Notes: generated from the letters alone by a model not told the origin. A stretch of 64,000 bases of DNA from CAZTYW01 sp964617695 (GCA_964617695.1 CAZTYW010000003.1:1-64000); one strand, 5' to 3'; counted from the first letter of the stretch, positions 9,137 through 17,966 are shown. Made by a program: numbers and translations.

Positions 9137-9585
9137 TCCCGTCCGTAGGGAGTGGTGGTGGTCTCCTGGTTTTCAAGAGTAGTGGGGGCCATCTGGCCTC
9201 CGGTCATTCCATACACAGCGTTGTTGACGAAGATGGCGGTTATCCTCTCGCCTCGATTGGCCGCATGGATTGTCTCCGCCGTACCGATGGCGGCAAGGTC
9301 GCCGTCCCCCTGATAGGTGAATACGATGGCCTCTGGATACGCCCGTTTCATGCCAGTGGCCACTGCTGCGCCCCGACCGTGGGCCGATTCTGCCATGTCC
9401 ACGTCGAAATAGTCATAGGCAAACACGGCGCACCCGGCTGGCGGAATGCCTATGATCTTGTCCTGAAGGTCCATCTCGTCGATAAGCTCAGTCATAACCC
9501 GGTGAATGACGGAGTGCCCGCATCCCGGGCAGTAATGGAAGTGCTTTCTCTTGAGTGACCTGGGCCAGCTGTACACCTTCTTCAT
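9137..9585 (-). CDS. 2-oxoacid:ferredoxin oxidoreductase beta subunit (TPP-binding), C-terminus in gap
   Basis: First 149 residues of the thiamine-pyrophosphate subunit. HYCPGCGHS near residue 17 is the cysteine pair and GH of this family, GDGDLAAIG is the TPP/Mg site, and NNAVYGMTGGQMAPTT is characteristic of the VorA/KorB type rather than pyruvate enzymes. It starts 8 bases after the alpha subunit stop. Substrate class is probably 2-ketoisovalerate or 2-oxoglutarate; sequence alone does not decide. Confidence 0.87.
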
Positions 9586-9593
9586 CTATTTGC

Positions 9594-10661
9594 CTACTTC
9601 AGCCCTTTCTGGTAATAGAGGCGGGATACCACACGAAAGACCTCGCTGGGCGTGGGTATCACACCTCCCGGTCTACCGTAGAAGAAGACCTCACCTTTGC
9701 CCTCCAGGGCCAGTTGCACGTCTTCAATCATCTGGCCCATGTTCATCTCGAACGCAAGGAAGTTCTTCGTCTTGCCTGCCAACTCCTTGATCCTGGAAGA
9801 GGGGAAGGGCCAGAGTGAGATCGGCCTCAGCATTCCTACCTTCAGACCTTCTCTTCGCGCATTCTTGATTGCTCCCCTGGCGATCCGGGCTGCTATCCCA
9901 AAAGCCACAACGATTAGCCTGGCATCCTCGACAAGAAAGGTCTCGAAATCGGTCTCTTCCTTCTTGATTAACTGGTACCTTCTGTACAGACTCCAGTTGA
10001 TCTCTTCCATCTCGCTCGGATTCGAGGTACACGTCTTGATGAATCTGCTTGGCCGTCCCTTCGCCCCCCTCAATGCATCGCTCCTGACCAGCAGTTCGTC
10101 TGGTGCTTCGTGTTTGAATTCTACCGGCTCCATCATCTGCCCCAGCATGCCGTCCCCGAGGACTATCACGGGGATCTTGTACCTGTCGGCCAGGTCAAAG
10201 GCGCGGTGCGTCAGGTCGGCCAACTCCTGCACTGAAGATGGAGCCAGGACTATGGTCCGGTAGTCGCCATGGCCTCCGCCCCGCGTAGCCTGAAAGTAGT
10301 CTGACTGAGAGGCAGCTATGCTTCCCAACCCAGGACCGCCTCTGGACATATTCACGATGACGGCTGGCAGTTCGCAGGCTGCCAGGTACGAGATTCCTTC
10401 TTGCTTCAAGCTGATTCCGGGACTCGAGGATGACGTCATTGTCCTGGCCCCGGCCAGACTGGCACCGTATACCATATTTATGGCTGCGAGTTCACTTTCT
10501 GCCTGAATGAAAGTACAACCCTTCCTTCTGCTCAGGTGCCTGGCCATGTATTCGGTTAGTTCGTTCTGGGGAGTGATGGGGTAGCCGAAGTAGCATTGAC
10601 AGCCGGCCCTGATGGCCGCCTCTCCAATGGCGCTGTTTCCATCCATCAGGACTCTAGCCAC
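9594..10661 (-). CDS. vorB: 2-oxoacid:ferredoxin oxidoreductase alpha subunit, VorB/KorA type
   Basis: 355 residues. The stretch MDGNSAIGEAAIRAGC, then CYFGYPITPQNELTEYMA, matches the alpha subunits of 2-ketoisovalerate and 2-oxoglutarate:ferredoxin oxidoreductases. The domain I/II arrangement includes the PGISLKQEGISYL helix and a C-terminal transketolase-like domain. GTG start at 10661, overlapping the end of the delta ferredoxin gene by 8 bases; an internal ATG at 10646 is less likely because family members carry the extra residues. Gene order delta-alpha-beta-gamma is the classical one. Confidence 0.9.
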   Translation of the reverse strand: MARVLMDGNSAIGEAAIRAGCQCYFGYPITPQNELTEYMARHLSRRKGCTFIQAESELAAINMVYGASLAGARTMTSSSSPGISLKQEGISYLAACELPAVIVNMSRGGPGLGSIAASQSDYFQATRGGGHGDYRTIVLAPSSVQELADLTHRAFDLADRYKIPVIVLGDGMLGQMMEPVEFKHEAPDELLVRSDALRGAKGRPSRFIKTCTSNPSEMEEINWSLYRRYQLIKKEETDFETFLVEDARLIVVAFGIAARIARGAIKNARREGLKVGMLRPISLWPFPSSRIKELAGKTKNFLAFEMNMGQMIEDVQLALEGKGEVFFYGRPGGVIPTPSEVFRVVSRLYYQKGLK

Positions 10662-10881
10662 GGTAGACCTCTATGGCTGCTTCCGGGCATACTATGGCGC
10701 AGACGGCGCAACCTGTACACCCGCCACCGTTGTTGAAGAAGACTGGTGAGAAGCCACTGGCGTTCAATTGGCCGGACGGAGAAATCACCTCCTTGGGGCA
10801 AAACGCAATGCAGATTTCGCAGCCTTTGCACCTCTCCTGGTCGATCTCAATGTATCCCTTCGACCTGGCCTTTGAGTCCAG
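10654..10881 (-). CDS. 2-oxoacid:ferredoxin oxidoreductase delta subunit (2[4Fe-4S] ferredoxin), apparent CTG start
   Basis: 75 residues with two CxxCxxC...CP motifs: RCKGCEICIAFCPK and GCTGCAVCAIVCPEAAI. This is the ferredoxin subunit that takes electrons from the TPP/FeS core. There is no ATG, GTG or TTG between the in-frame stop at 10887-10885 and the first cysteine. GGAGGA at 10894-10889 is spaced 7-8 bases from a CTG at 10881, giving a normal N-terminus (DSKARSKGYIEIDQERC). The gene is read as starting at CTG. First gene of the four-subunit operon. Confidence 0.85.
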   Translation of the reverse strand: MDSKARSKGYIEIDQERCKGCEICIAFCPKEVISPSGQLNASGFSPVFFNNGGGCTGCAVCAIVCPEAAIEVYRG

Positions 10882-11086
10882 TGGTCAATCCTCCTTCGTC
10901 AGGACTACCGTATGCGCCTGCCTGTGCGTCGCTATGTTAGTCTCAATTGTCAATCAAGTTTGTCGGGTTCTCCATAATTCTATGCCTAAATCGGCAATCG
11001 TACAAGCATGGCGCGTTTCGGCTCCGGGCTAGAAGGCGGGTGCGGTTTGCTACGTACCTGGCCAGCGCAGTTGTCCTCCCCGCCAG

Positions 11087-12250
11087 CTAGCCGGAGTATT
11101 GGCCGTATTCCTGGAGTGCCTCACACATAGCTGCGATATGCTGAGGTGGCACGTTGGCCTGGATGCTATTGACCGGGGCGAAGACGAAACCTCCGCCGGG
11201 CATCAGGTCAAGCAGGTGGCGTTTGACGTCCTGGCGCACTTCGTCAGGGGTGTGATTCTCGTCGAAGACGTGTTGGGCATCTGGCCCGCCACCCCAGAAA
11301 GCCAGGTCTTTGCCGTATTCCCGCTTCAATTCCACCGGCTCCATCCCGGCAGCACCCACCTGGACCGGATTGAGGATATCCAGCCCGATCTCGATCAGGT
11401 CGGGGATTACCCTGCGAATGGAGCCGCACGAGTGAAAGAATATCTTGGCCCTGCCATGGGTGTGAATGAAGTCAAATATTTCTTTATGCAGGGGCTTCAG
11501 GTACTGTCGGTACGAGCTGGGCGAGATCAGCATGTCCTTCTGACCGGCGAAGTCGTCGGCCATTTGGACCACGTCAACGGTGTCGCCGAGGACATCGAAC
11601 ACCCTCGCCCAGTAGGCAAGCTGCAGGTCCGCGTATCGGCGCAACATCTTCTGTGACAGGGCAGGGTTGCCGACGAAGTCGGCATAGCCGTCTTCAAAGC
11701 CCCGCGTCCAGAGGTACAGCTCGAAAACGCCAGCCGATATGTTGCCCACAACCAACGCCCGTTGTTCGTCTTCCACCACCCGCATGGCTGTATCCATGAG
11801 GCCGGCGAAACGCGAAGCGTCGGTTGGATCGGGCAGCGCGTAACCGTCCACATCCGACTGGCTGATATTGCCCCCTAAAGGATGGTCGAACATCTCGTAA
11901 TACAGGCCACCAGGTTTGGGCATTCGCCACCCTATCTGGTACTCGTCGTAGAAGTAGGCGTACCTGCTGTCGCTCGTATCTCTGGCCTGGAGTTGGAAGC
12001 CATTTGGGGAACCCGGCGAGACGTTCCTGACGTCAACTCCCAGGCGTTCTGCCACGTCCTCGTCGACACGTGCCAGTTGCTGAACGACGTCCACTATGAT
12101 CGGCTCGATTGGCGGCAGGCCGAGATAGTCGCGCAGCGCCCTGTATGCCTTGACGTGGATGCCGGTAACCACCGTGCCGCCCAGATCGAACGGGACCCGG
12201 TCCGGTTCTTTGTGGTTGAGCGCGGTGAGCAGACGTTCCCGTGAATTCAT
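11087..12250 (-). CDS. Uroporphyrinogen decarboxylase (URO-D) family protein
   Basis: 387 residues from ATG 12250 (the longer reading to 12331 adds an unconserved lead). It begins MNSRERLLTALNHKEPDRVPFDLGG, the usual start of the MtaA/CmuA/URO-D superfamily branch. That branch is mostly corrinoid-linked methyltransferases or unknown enzymes rather than haem-pathway HemE. FFHSCGSIRRVIPDLIEIGLDILNPVQ is the conserved metal/substrate region. No corrinoid protein gene is adjacent. Substrate unknown; a role in demethylation is family-based inference. Confidence 0.8.
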   Translation of the reverse strand: MNSRERLLTALNHKEPDRVPFDLGGTVVTGIHVKAYRALRDYLGLPPIEPIIVDVVQQLARVDEDVAERLGVDVRNVSPGSPNGFQLQARDTSDSRYAYFYDEYQIGWRMPKPGGLYYEMFDHPLGGNISQSDVDGYALPDPTDASRFAGLMDTAMRVVEDEQRALVVGNISAGVFELYLWTRGFEDGYADFVGNPALSQKMLRRYADLQLAYWARVFDVLGDTVDVVQMADDFAGQKDMLISPSSYRQYLKPLHKEIFDFIHTHGRAKIFFHSCGSIRRVIPDLIEIGLDILNPVQVGAAGMEPVELKREYGKDLAFWGGGPDAQHVFDENHTPDEVRQDVKRHLLDLMPGGGFVFAPVNSIQANVPPQHIAAMCEALQEYGQYSG

Positions 12251-12636
12251 TCTTCTGCCCCGATTCTGGAGCGGGACTGCGACCAGACGCGGCCTGGAAT
12301 CGCCCGGTGCCGCGGCGTATGGTCGTATCATAGAGTATTGCGAACGGGTTCTGATGGCAAGGTCGGCGCTGGCCGCTGTCCTTTCATCACCCGCTAATCT
12401 TGGCCGTGGATTTGGCGCCCCGCGTTATCTGTGTGCCAGGTAGTCGGGCTGCGCGGATTGACTTCTGTCAAAAACTGGCAGTAGGATAACCTTACTCACA
12501 GCGGCGCACCGGACGCGCAACACAGAAGGGGGACAATCCCAGGTAACTCTGGCGAAAGGTTGATCATAGATCATGTTTCCCTGTGATGCACCGTGTTATC
12601 CAGTGCCTTTGCATATTGGTCCGAACGGGGTATAGT
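12251..12636. other. Divergent intergenic region with a promoter-like site
   Basis: 386 bases between the URO-D gene (minus) and the small gene at 12637 (plus). It holds a TTGAC-4-GTCAA inverted repeat coinciding with a -35 (see 12458-12487) and short GATCAT repeats near 12562. No open frame with coding character is seen. Confidence 0.5.
12458..12487 (+). promoter_or_regulatory. Possible promoter with overlapping inverted repeat
   Basis: TTGACT (12458-12463), 18 bases, TAGGAT (12482-12487), reading toward the 12637-14475 genes. The -35 is the left arm of TTGAC-TTCT-GTCAA, so a repressor site overlapping the promoter is conceivable. Confidence 0.35.
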
Positions 12637-12921
12637 ATGTTCCTTATCACCAGGGAGAAGATCGAGTCACTAAAAGAGAGGCTGCGAGACCCCGGCGAGT
12701 GCAGGCACTGCCTGGAAGACCTGAAGAAAATTCTGGAAATCAAGGAAGCCCTCCTGTGGCGAGCTGACGTGGGTATGTGCTGTGCCGGTCCGGCTTTGCC
12801 CGTTCGCCTGTTTGGTCAAGTTGAGCTCCTGAAGGCAACTGTAGAGGCGCTGGAGGAGGGAGACGGCGCTAAGGCAGTCTCGCTATTCGAGGATTTTGCT
12901 TCGGAGCTTGGGGACTTCTAG
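12637..12921 (+). CDS. Hypothetical cysteine-containing small protein
   Basis: 94 residues from ATG 12637, mostly charged helix. Cysteines occur in CRHC (about residues 21-24) and MCC (about 46-48). I do not recognise the family. It ends 24 bases before the NAD-salvage fusion gene on the same strand and is likely co-transcribed with it. A longer reading from 12583 lacks a ribosome site; GGGG lies about 9 bases before the chosen ATG. CxxC plus CC could bind metal, but that is a guess. Confidence 0.5.
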   Translation: MFLITREKIESLKERLRDPGECRHCLEDLKKILEIKEALLWRADVGMCCAGPALPVRLFGQVELLKATVEALEEGDGAKAVSLFEDFASELGDF

Positions 12922-12945
12922 TCCATTTGCAGAAGGATGTCGCGG

Positions 12946-14475
12946 ATGCCGAATGCAGTTATAGCAGTCGACATGGTGAGGGGGTTTCTTGAGGAAGGCA
13001 ATCCGCTGTATTGTGGGGAAGCCGCCCGGCGAATGATCCCCAATGTCCAGCGGTTGCTGGAGCAGGAACTGGCCCAGGGTGCAACTGTCTTTTACGTTTG
13101 CGACAACCACGAGCCTGGTGACGAGGAATTCAAGATGTTTCCCCCCCATTGCGTGGCTGGCACGCCGCAGGCAGAGCTCATCCCCGAATTGTCGCAGTAC
13201 CCCGGCGAGGTAATACCCAAGAATCGGTACAGTGGTTTCTTCAATACCCCCCTTGAGGAGAGACTGGCAGCCCTTCGCCCTGACAAGCTAGTTGTGTGTG
13301 GCGTATGTACCAACATATGCGTGTTGCACACGGTGTCGGACGCGCGAAATCGCAACTACGAGGTAGAGGTGCCGGTGGATTGCGTGGCCTCTTTTGACCT
13401 GTCTGCACACCGCTTTGCCCTGGAGCACATGGAGAAAGTCCTCGGTGCAAAACTGACCAGGGTCTGTGCACCTGAGATACCCAGCCCGCCATTCGAGATT
13501 CCGGCTTCTATCCTGTCCGGGGACACCGCTGACATCTATTTCCTGAGAGCCGTAGACATCCTGAAGCGAGAAAACATCAACCCTGTGGCCACTATGGAGG
13601 TATTCCCCAGCAGGCCGGGCATCCTGTGCGGGATGAATGAAGTCCTCACCCTGCTGGACAGGGTGCTGCCCGAGGGCAACGGGGAGGTGTGGTCTCTTTC
13701 CGAAGGTGAGCCCTTTGAGAGGAAAGAGGTGGTGCTGAGGATAACTGCCCCGTATCAGGCCTATGGGGCGTACGAGACTGGGTACCTGGGTATGCTTTCA
13801 CAGTGCAGTGGCTGGGCAACAGCGGCGCGTCAATGCGTTGAGGCGGCTCAGGGCATTCCCATCATCAGCTTCGGCGTTCGACACGTGCATCCCGCGGTGG
13901 CAGGCTTGCTGGACTACGCTGCCATCGTGGGCGGCTGTACTGGCTGCTCCAGCGTTGCTGGCGCCAGGCTGGCTGGCGTGGCACCCACCGGTACCATACC
14001 TCACGCGCTGATCATAGTCATGGGGGATACGGCCGCTGCCACTCTTGCCTTTGACAGGCACATGCCTCCAGAAGTCGCCTGCATTGCCCTGGTCGATACA
14101 TTCAGGGATGAGCCTGAAGAGAGCGTCACTGTGGCTCAGGCGATGCAGGGTCGGCTGGCCGGAGTAAGGCTTGATACGCCGTCAGAACGGGGGGGAGTCA
14201 CTGCCGACCTGGTCAAGGAGACCAGGGCCAGACTCGATCTGGCCGGTTTCAACGATGTGAAGATATTTGTCAGCGGCGGAGTTGATCCCGAGCGCATCCG
14301 CTACTTCATCGAGAGCCGAGCCCCTGTGGATGCTTTCGGGGTGGGTAGCTACATAAGCGGGACGAGGCCCGTCGACTTCACTGCTGACCTGCATCAGGTG
14401 GAAGGCAAGCCGGTGGCCAAACGGGGGAGAATCCCGGGAATCACTCCCAACCCCCGCCTGAAGCGGGTAATGTGA
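12946..14475 (+). CDS. Fused nicotinamidase - nicotinate phosphoribosyltransferase
   Basis: 509 residues in two domains. Residues 1 to about 180 are an isochorismatase/nicotinamidase fold with catalytic triad D9, K92, C125 (in VCGVCTNICVLHT) and the metal ligands D53, H55, H68. Residues about 190-509 are nicotinate phosphoribosyltransferase-like: ATMEVFPSRPGILCG, ISFGVRHVHP, GGCTGCSSVAGARLAG, TGTIPHAL and FVSGGVDPERI. One chain could convert nicotinamide to nicotinate to nicotinate mononucleotide, the first two steps of NAD salvage. The C-terminal part is of the short NAPRT type. ATG 12946 has AGAAGG 9 bases upstream; the ATG at 12937 abuts it. Confidence 0.88.
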   Translation: MPNAVIAVDMVRGFLEEGNPLYCGEAARRMIPNVQRLLEQELAQGATVFYVCDNHEPGDEEFKMFPPHCVAGTPQAELIPELSQYPGEVIPKNRYSGFFNTPLEERLAALRPDKLVVCGVCTNICVLHTVSDARNRNYEVEVPVDCVASFDLSAHRFALEHMEKVLGAKLTRVCAPEIPSPPFEIPASILSGDTADIYFLRAVDILKRENINPVATMEVFPSRPGILCGMNEVLTLLDRVLPEGNGEVWSLSEGEPFERKEVVLRITAPYQAYGAYETGYLGMLSQCSGWATAARQCVEAAQGIPIISFGVRHVHPAVAGLLDYAAIVGGCTGCSSVAGARLAGVAPTGTIPHALIIVMGDTAAATLAFDRHMPPEVACIALVDTFRDEPEESVTVAQAMQGRLAGVRLDTPSERGGVTADLVKETRARLDLAGFNDVKIFVSGGVDPERIRYFIESRAPVDAFGVGSYISGTRPVDFTADLHQVEGKPVAKRGRIPGITPNPRLKRVM

Positions 14476-14621
14476 GGTGGCGCAGACTTGTGCTGTTGTA
14501 GGCGAGGCTTCTTTGCTGGCTATTGCCACTGGTGTTGTGCGCCGGATTTCTTGCTCGAGAGGTCGTGTGTGTGGAAGGGCGGTGTGATGTGAAGGCTCCA
14601 AGAGCAAGAAAGGAGTCCGGC

Positions 14622-15026
14622 ATGGCGGGCGGAAAAGCCTCCAAGCGGGGTGAGGCGAGAGGCGTGACACAACAGGCGCCGCCAGAGACCGTCGAACTGG
14701 CAAAGAGAGTGGTAGAAGCGGCCGCAGACAAGCTCGCTTCCGATGTGGTGCTGATGGATACAAGGCAGGTGTGCTCCTTTGTTGACTACTTCGTAATCTG
14801 CAGCGGTGAGAGTGAGCGCCAGATGGAGGCGATCCACGACGCTATCATTCAGGTGCTGAAATATGAAGCTGGCGTTCCCTACCACCGTGAGGGGGATGCC
14901 ACCTCCGGGTGGGTCTTGATCGACACGGGCAGCGTCATCATCCACGTTTTCGCCCCTTTCGAGAGGGAATACTACCAGCTGGAGAAGCTGTGGGGCAAAG
15001 CCCCTGTTGTAGTCAAGATCATCTGA
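14622..15026 (+). CDS. rsfS: Ribosomal silencing factor RsfS
   Basis: 134 residues from ATG 14622 (AAAGGAG 7 bases upstream; longer readings are unconserved). DUF143/Oligomerization fold: VDYFVICSGESERQMEAI, then GWVLIDTGSVIIHVF and EREYYQLEKLWG are family hallmarks. It binds uL14 on the 50S subunit and prevents subunit joining during starvation. It is followed 9 bases later by amrS. Confidence 0.93.
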   Translation: MAGGKASKRGEARGVTQQAPPETVELAKRVVEAAADKLASDVVLMDTRQVCSFVDYFVICSGESERQMEAIHDAIIQVLKYEAGVPYHREGDATSGWVLIDTGSVIIHVFAPFEREYYQLEKLWGKAPVVVKII

Positions 15027-15035
15027 ATTGGCGGA

Positions 15036-16082
15036 ATGGCTGAGAAGTTGCCAGAGGCCATGCTGTGTGAGGAGCTTTCGGGCTCCCGGGTACGCTGCCA
15101 CGTGTGCCAGTGGCGATGTGTCATTGGGCCCGGCAAACTCGGGTTGTGCCGGGTGCGTCAAAACCGGGACGGCAGACTCTACGTCCTCAACTATGCCGTG
15201 GTGTCGTCTGCGGCGGCGGATCCCATTGAGAAAAAGCCCCTTTTTCACTTTTTCCCAGGGAGCCGCGTCTTCTCTCTGGGTGGCTGGGGATGCAACTTCC
15301 ACTGCCAGCACTGCCAGAACTGGCAGATTTCCTGCAGCGACCTGCCCGCGATCTCGGAGGCCCAGCGGGTTACTCCGCAAAACGCCGTTGAGTTGACCAG
15401 GCGTCACGGTTGCCGGGGCATCGCGTGGACTTACAATGAGCCCGCTATCTGGTTCGAATACACTCTGGACTCAGCCAAGCTGGCCAGGGAAGCGGACCTG
15501 TATACAGTGTATGTGACCAACGGCTATCTTACCTCGGAGGCGCTGGACATCATCGCCCCTTTCCTCGATGCCTGGAGGGTGGATATCAAGGGCTTCTCGG
15601 ATGACTTCTATCGCCAGATAGCCAAGGTGCCGCGGTGGCGTGGCGTTCTTGAGACAACCAAGCGGGCCAAGGAGAAGTGGGGTGTACACGTAGAGGTAGT
15701 AACCAATGTCATTCCCACGATGAACGATGACGACCAGCAGTTGAGGGGAATAGTGACCTGGATCAGGGATGAACTGGGGGAGCTCACACCCTGGCATGTG
15801 ACAAGGTTTCACCCTCAATATCGGATGGGCCACTTGCCCCCGACTCCTCTGGCTAGCCTGGAGAGGGCCATAGACATTGGGCGGGAGGAAGGGTTGAGTT
15901 TCGTGTATGCGGGCAACGTACCGGGTCACAGCAGGGAGAACACGATCTGCTATTCCTGCGGTAAACTGGTCGTTGAGCGGGTGGGCTATCAAACGCGATT
16001 GACGGGCCTGGAGGATTCCAGTTGCAGGTTCTGCGGCGCTGACCTCAATGTGAGGATAAGTCTAACAGAAGGGAGGGGGTGA
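15036..16082 (+). CDS. amrS: AmmeMemoRadiSam system radical SAM enzyme
   Basis: 348 residues. The radical SAM cluster motif CxxxCxxC is C86-C90-C93 in GWGCNFHCQHCQNWQIS. A cysteine-rich N-terminus (CHVCQWRCVIGPGKLGLC) and a C-terminal CYSCG...CRFCGA pair suggest additional metal or cluster binding. The family occurs with AMMECR1 and Memo proteins. The stop is immediately followed by the ATG of the AMMECR1 gene, so the two are co-translated. The reaction is unknown. Confidence 0.92.
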   Translation: MAEKLPEAMLCEELSGSRVRCHVCQWRCVIGPGKLGLCRVRQNRDGRLYVLNYAVVSSAAADPIEKKPLFHFFPGSRVFSLGGWGCNFHCQHCQNWQISCSDLPAISEAQRVTPQNAVELTRRHGCRGIAWTYNEPAIWFEYTLDSAKLAREADLYTVYVTNGYLTSEALDIIAPFLDAWRVDIKGFSDDFYRQIAKVPRWRGVLETTKRAKEKWGVHVEVVTNVIPTMNDDDQQLRGIVTWIRDELGELTPWHVTRFHPQYRMGHLPPTPLASLERAIDIGREEGLSFVYAGNVPGHSRENTICYSCGKLVVERVGYQTRLTGLEDSSCRFCGADLNVRISLTEGRG

Positions 16083-16625
16083 ATGACAACTGCCGGTGAT
16101 GCCGAAAAGAAGGAGTTGCACCCACTGGTGCGCCTGGCCAAGAAGACGGTGGAGAGCTACGTTGGACGGAGGAAGACCCCGGAACCGATTGAGCTCAGCC
16201 CCGAGATGACGGAGCGGGCCGGGGTCTTCGTGTCAATCAAGAAACAGGGGGCGCTTAGAGGCTGCATTGGCACCTTCGAGCCGACACAGGCAAATGTTGC
16301 GGAAGAGACAATTGCCAATGCCATAAGCTCGGCAACCCGTGATCCCCGCTTCCTGCCAGTAAGCGTAGCCGAGCTTCCCCATCTGACCTATAGCGTAGAC
16401 GTTCTGACCCAGCCTGAACCTGTCGGGGATGTGAGCCAGCTTGATCCCAAGAGGTATGGGGTCATCGTGAAGACCGGGGTGCGGCGAGGGCTGCTTCTGC
16501 CGGACCTGGAAGGCGTAGACACGGTCCAGGAACAGATTGATATTTGCCGTCAGAAGGCGGGGATTCTGCCGGATGAGCCCGTAGAACTCTACCGCTTCGA
16601 GGTTAGAAGATACTCAGGAGCCTGA
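16083..16625 (+). CDS. amrA: AmmeMemoRadiSam system protein A (AMMECR1 domain)
   Basis: 180 residues, full-length AMMECR1 domain: GVFVSIKKQGALRGCIGTFEP holds the signature LRGCIGT, followed by AISSATRDPRF. Start ATG follows directly on the amrS stop, with GGGAGGGGG as ribosome site. The human homologue is linked to AMME syndrome; bacterial function is unknown. The third usual partner (Memo, AmrB) is not next to it. Confidence 0.92.
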   Translation: MTTAGDAEKKELHPLVRLAKKTVESYVGRRKTPEPIELSPEMTERAGVFVSIKKQGALRGCIGTFEPTQANVAEETIANAISSATRDPRFLPVSVAELPHLTYSVDVLTQPEPVGDVSQLDPKRYGVIVKTGVRRGLLLPDLEGVDTVQEQIDICRQKAGILPDEPVELYRFEVRRYSGA

Positions 16626-17638
16626 CGGAGGCTGTGCCGGCCGCTTTCTCCAGGTCCACACCAGGTTTATGCTGAAGTTCCATACCAGTCCGGCCAAGAT
16701 GGCGATTCCATAGGCTAACAGGTCATACACCCCCAGAAAGCGCGTCAGCGGCGTATATATGGCGTAATAGATGCCAATGGCACCTGCACTGGCCAGGCTG
16801 AACTTAAGTCCACGAACGACGGTCGCCTTCGGCCTGGTGATCCTCCTGTCCCGAAAAGTCCAGATATCATTTAGAGCAAAGTTGGAGAGAACCGAGGTGG
16901 CCCAACTCAATGCAAGTGCGGGGAGGTCCGGCAGGCCGATGGGCCTGGTCAGGAGCCAGAATGTGCCGAAGTTGACGCCTACTCCGGTCAGCCCAACAAG
17001 GCTGAACTGGACGAATCTCCTGATTTCCCTGTCTCGCGCTGCCAGGATCAGGACGTATTGGAGGCAACCCCACTGGTCTCTGAGAGCGTGTCCGTGTTTG
17101 GCTCCAAACCGTTCCTCGACGTGAGGCACCTCTCTTACTGACCAATCGCTCCTGCTGGCCAGCGCTCCGAGAAGAGTGCCGCAACCGAAGGAACGCAGCT
17201 CCGCGTGTTGCAGGACTTCTTTTCTGGCCAGAAAGAGACCCGACAGAGGGTCTTTTACTTTCCTGACCGACGACAGAAGGAGGCGGGCAAGCATTGCCAG
17301 GCCTCTGGAGCAGACCCTCTGGCCGGTGCTCCAGCCTGTCACACCGCCGCCTGCCACATACCGACTGGCCACGGCCACATCAGCCCCCGCCTGCAGTTCT
17401 CTCAGGAGCTGCGGGATGATCTCTGCCGAATGGCGTGGCTGGCCTTGTACGAGGCCGATGAATTGCCCTTCTACCCGGTCCAGCACTGCCGCCACGTCGG
17501 CAGACCGCTGGCCGCTGCACTGGACCCGCTTCACAGGGTGCCTGGAGAGAGCGCCTACGCCGTTCGGTGCACCCTGTTCACCACCTTCTTCATCCAGCAG
17601 GATAAGCTCGTACTCGTAGCCTGTGAGAGCCTCATCAA
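16614..17638 (-). CDS. Glycosyltransferase family 2 - GtrA fusion, N-terminus in gap, catalytic motifs degenerate
   Basis: At least 341 residues continuing into the N run. First about 190 residues: DPM1/DPG-synthase-like GT2 domain (YEYELILLDEEG, then EIIPQLLRELQAGADVAVASRYV). Last about 130: GtrA domain with four membrane helices (RFVQFSLVGLTGVGVNFGTF, LSNFALNDIWTFRDR). Where polyprenyl-phosphate mannosyltransferases have the nucleotide-binding DDGS and the metal-binding DxD (DADLSHP), this protein reads DEEG and LVQGQPRH, so the DxD is lost. It may be a non-catalytic flippase-like protein or use another mechanism. It converges with amrA (12-base overlap of the 3' ends). Confidence 0.8.
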
Positions 17639-17738
17639 NNNNNNNNNNNNNNNNNNNNNNNNNNNNNNNNNNNNNNNNNNNNNNNNNNNNNNNNNNNNNN
17701 NNNNNNNNNNNNNNNNNNNNNNNNNNNNNNNNNNNNNN
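17639..17738. other. Assembly gap (100 N)
   Basis: 100 N between the start of the glycosyltransferase (minus) and a biotin carrier fragment (plus). The order of these two flanks is scaffold-based only. Confidence 0.98.
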
Positions 17739-17966
17739 GAAGCTTTGGCGCTAGAGACAGTAGAGGTGCCCCTAGCAGGAAAGATCGTCGATGTTAAGGT
17801 GAGTGTTGGAAGCAGTGTCAAGGAAGGTGACGTTATCTGCATACTGGAATCGATGAAGATGGAGAACCCCATATTGTCTCCAGTTTCAGGCGTTGTCAAG
17901 GAAATCAAAGTCTCTCCAGATCAGGTAGTGAAGGCGGGAGGAGTAATAGCGGTTATCGAGTATTGA
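17739..17966 (+). CDS. Biotin/lipoyl carrier domain protein (BCCP-like), N-terminus in gap
   Basis: 75 residues forming one biotinyl domain with the ESMKMEN biotinylation motif at its hairpin, preceded by VEVPLAGKIVDVKVSVGS and followed by SPVSGVVKEIKV. It carries CO2 or a carboxyl group in a biotin-dependent carboxylase or decarboxylase, such as the gamma subunit of oxaloacetate/methylmalonyl-CoA decarboxylase. Partner genes are not visible because of the gap. Confidence 0.85.
   Translation, partial: EALALETVEVPLAGKIVDVKVSVGSSVKEGDVICILESMKMENPILSPVSGVVKEIKVSPDQVVKAGGVIAVIEY

Noticed and set aside
8641..9585. Apparent beta-gamma fusion of the 2-oxoacid oxidoreductase
   Set aside because: The join is the 100-N gap; the beta C-terminus and gamma N-terminus are both missing.
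17205..17966. Long plus-strand ORF containing the biotin carrier domain
   Set aside because: Before the gap this frame is antisense to the glycosyltransferase, which has clear homology on the minus strand.
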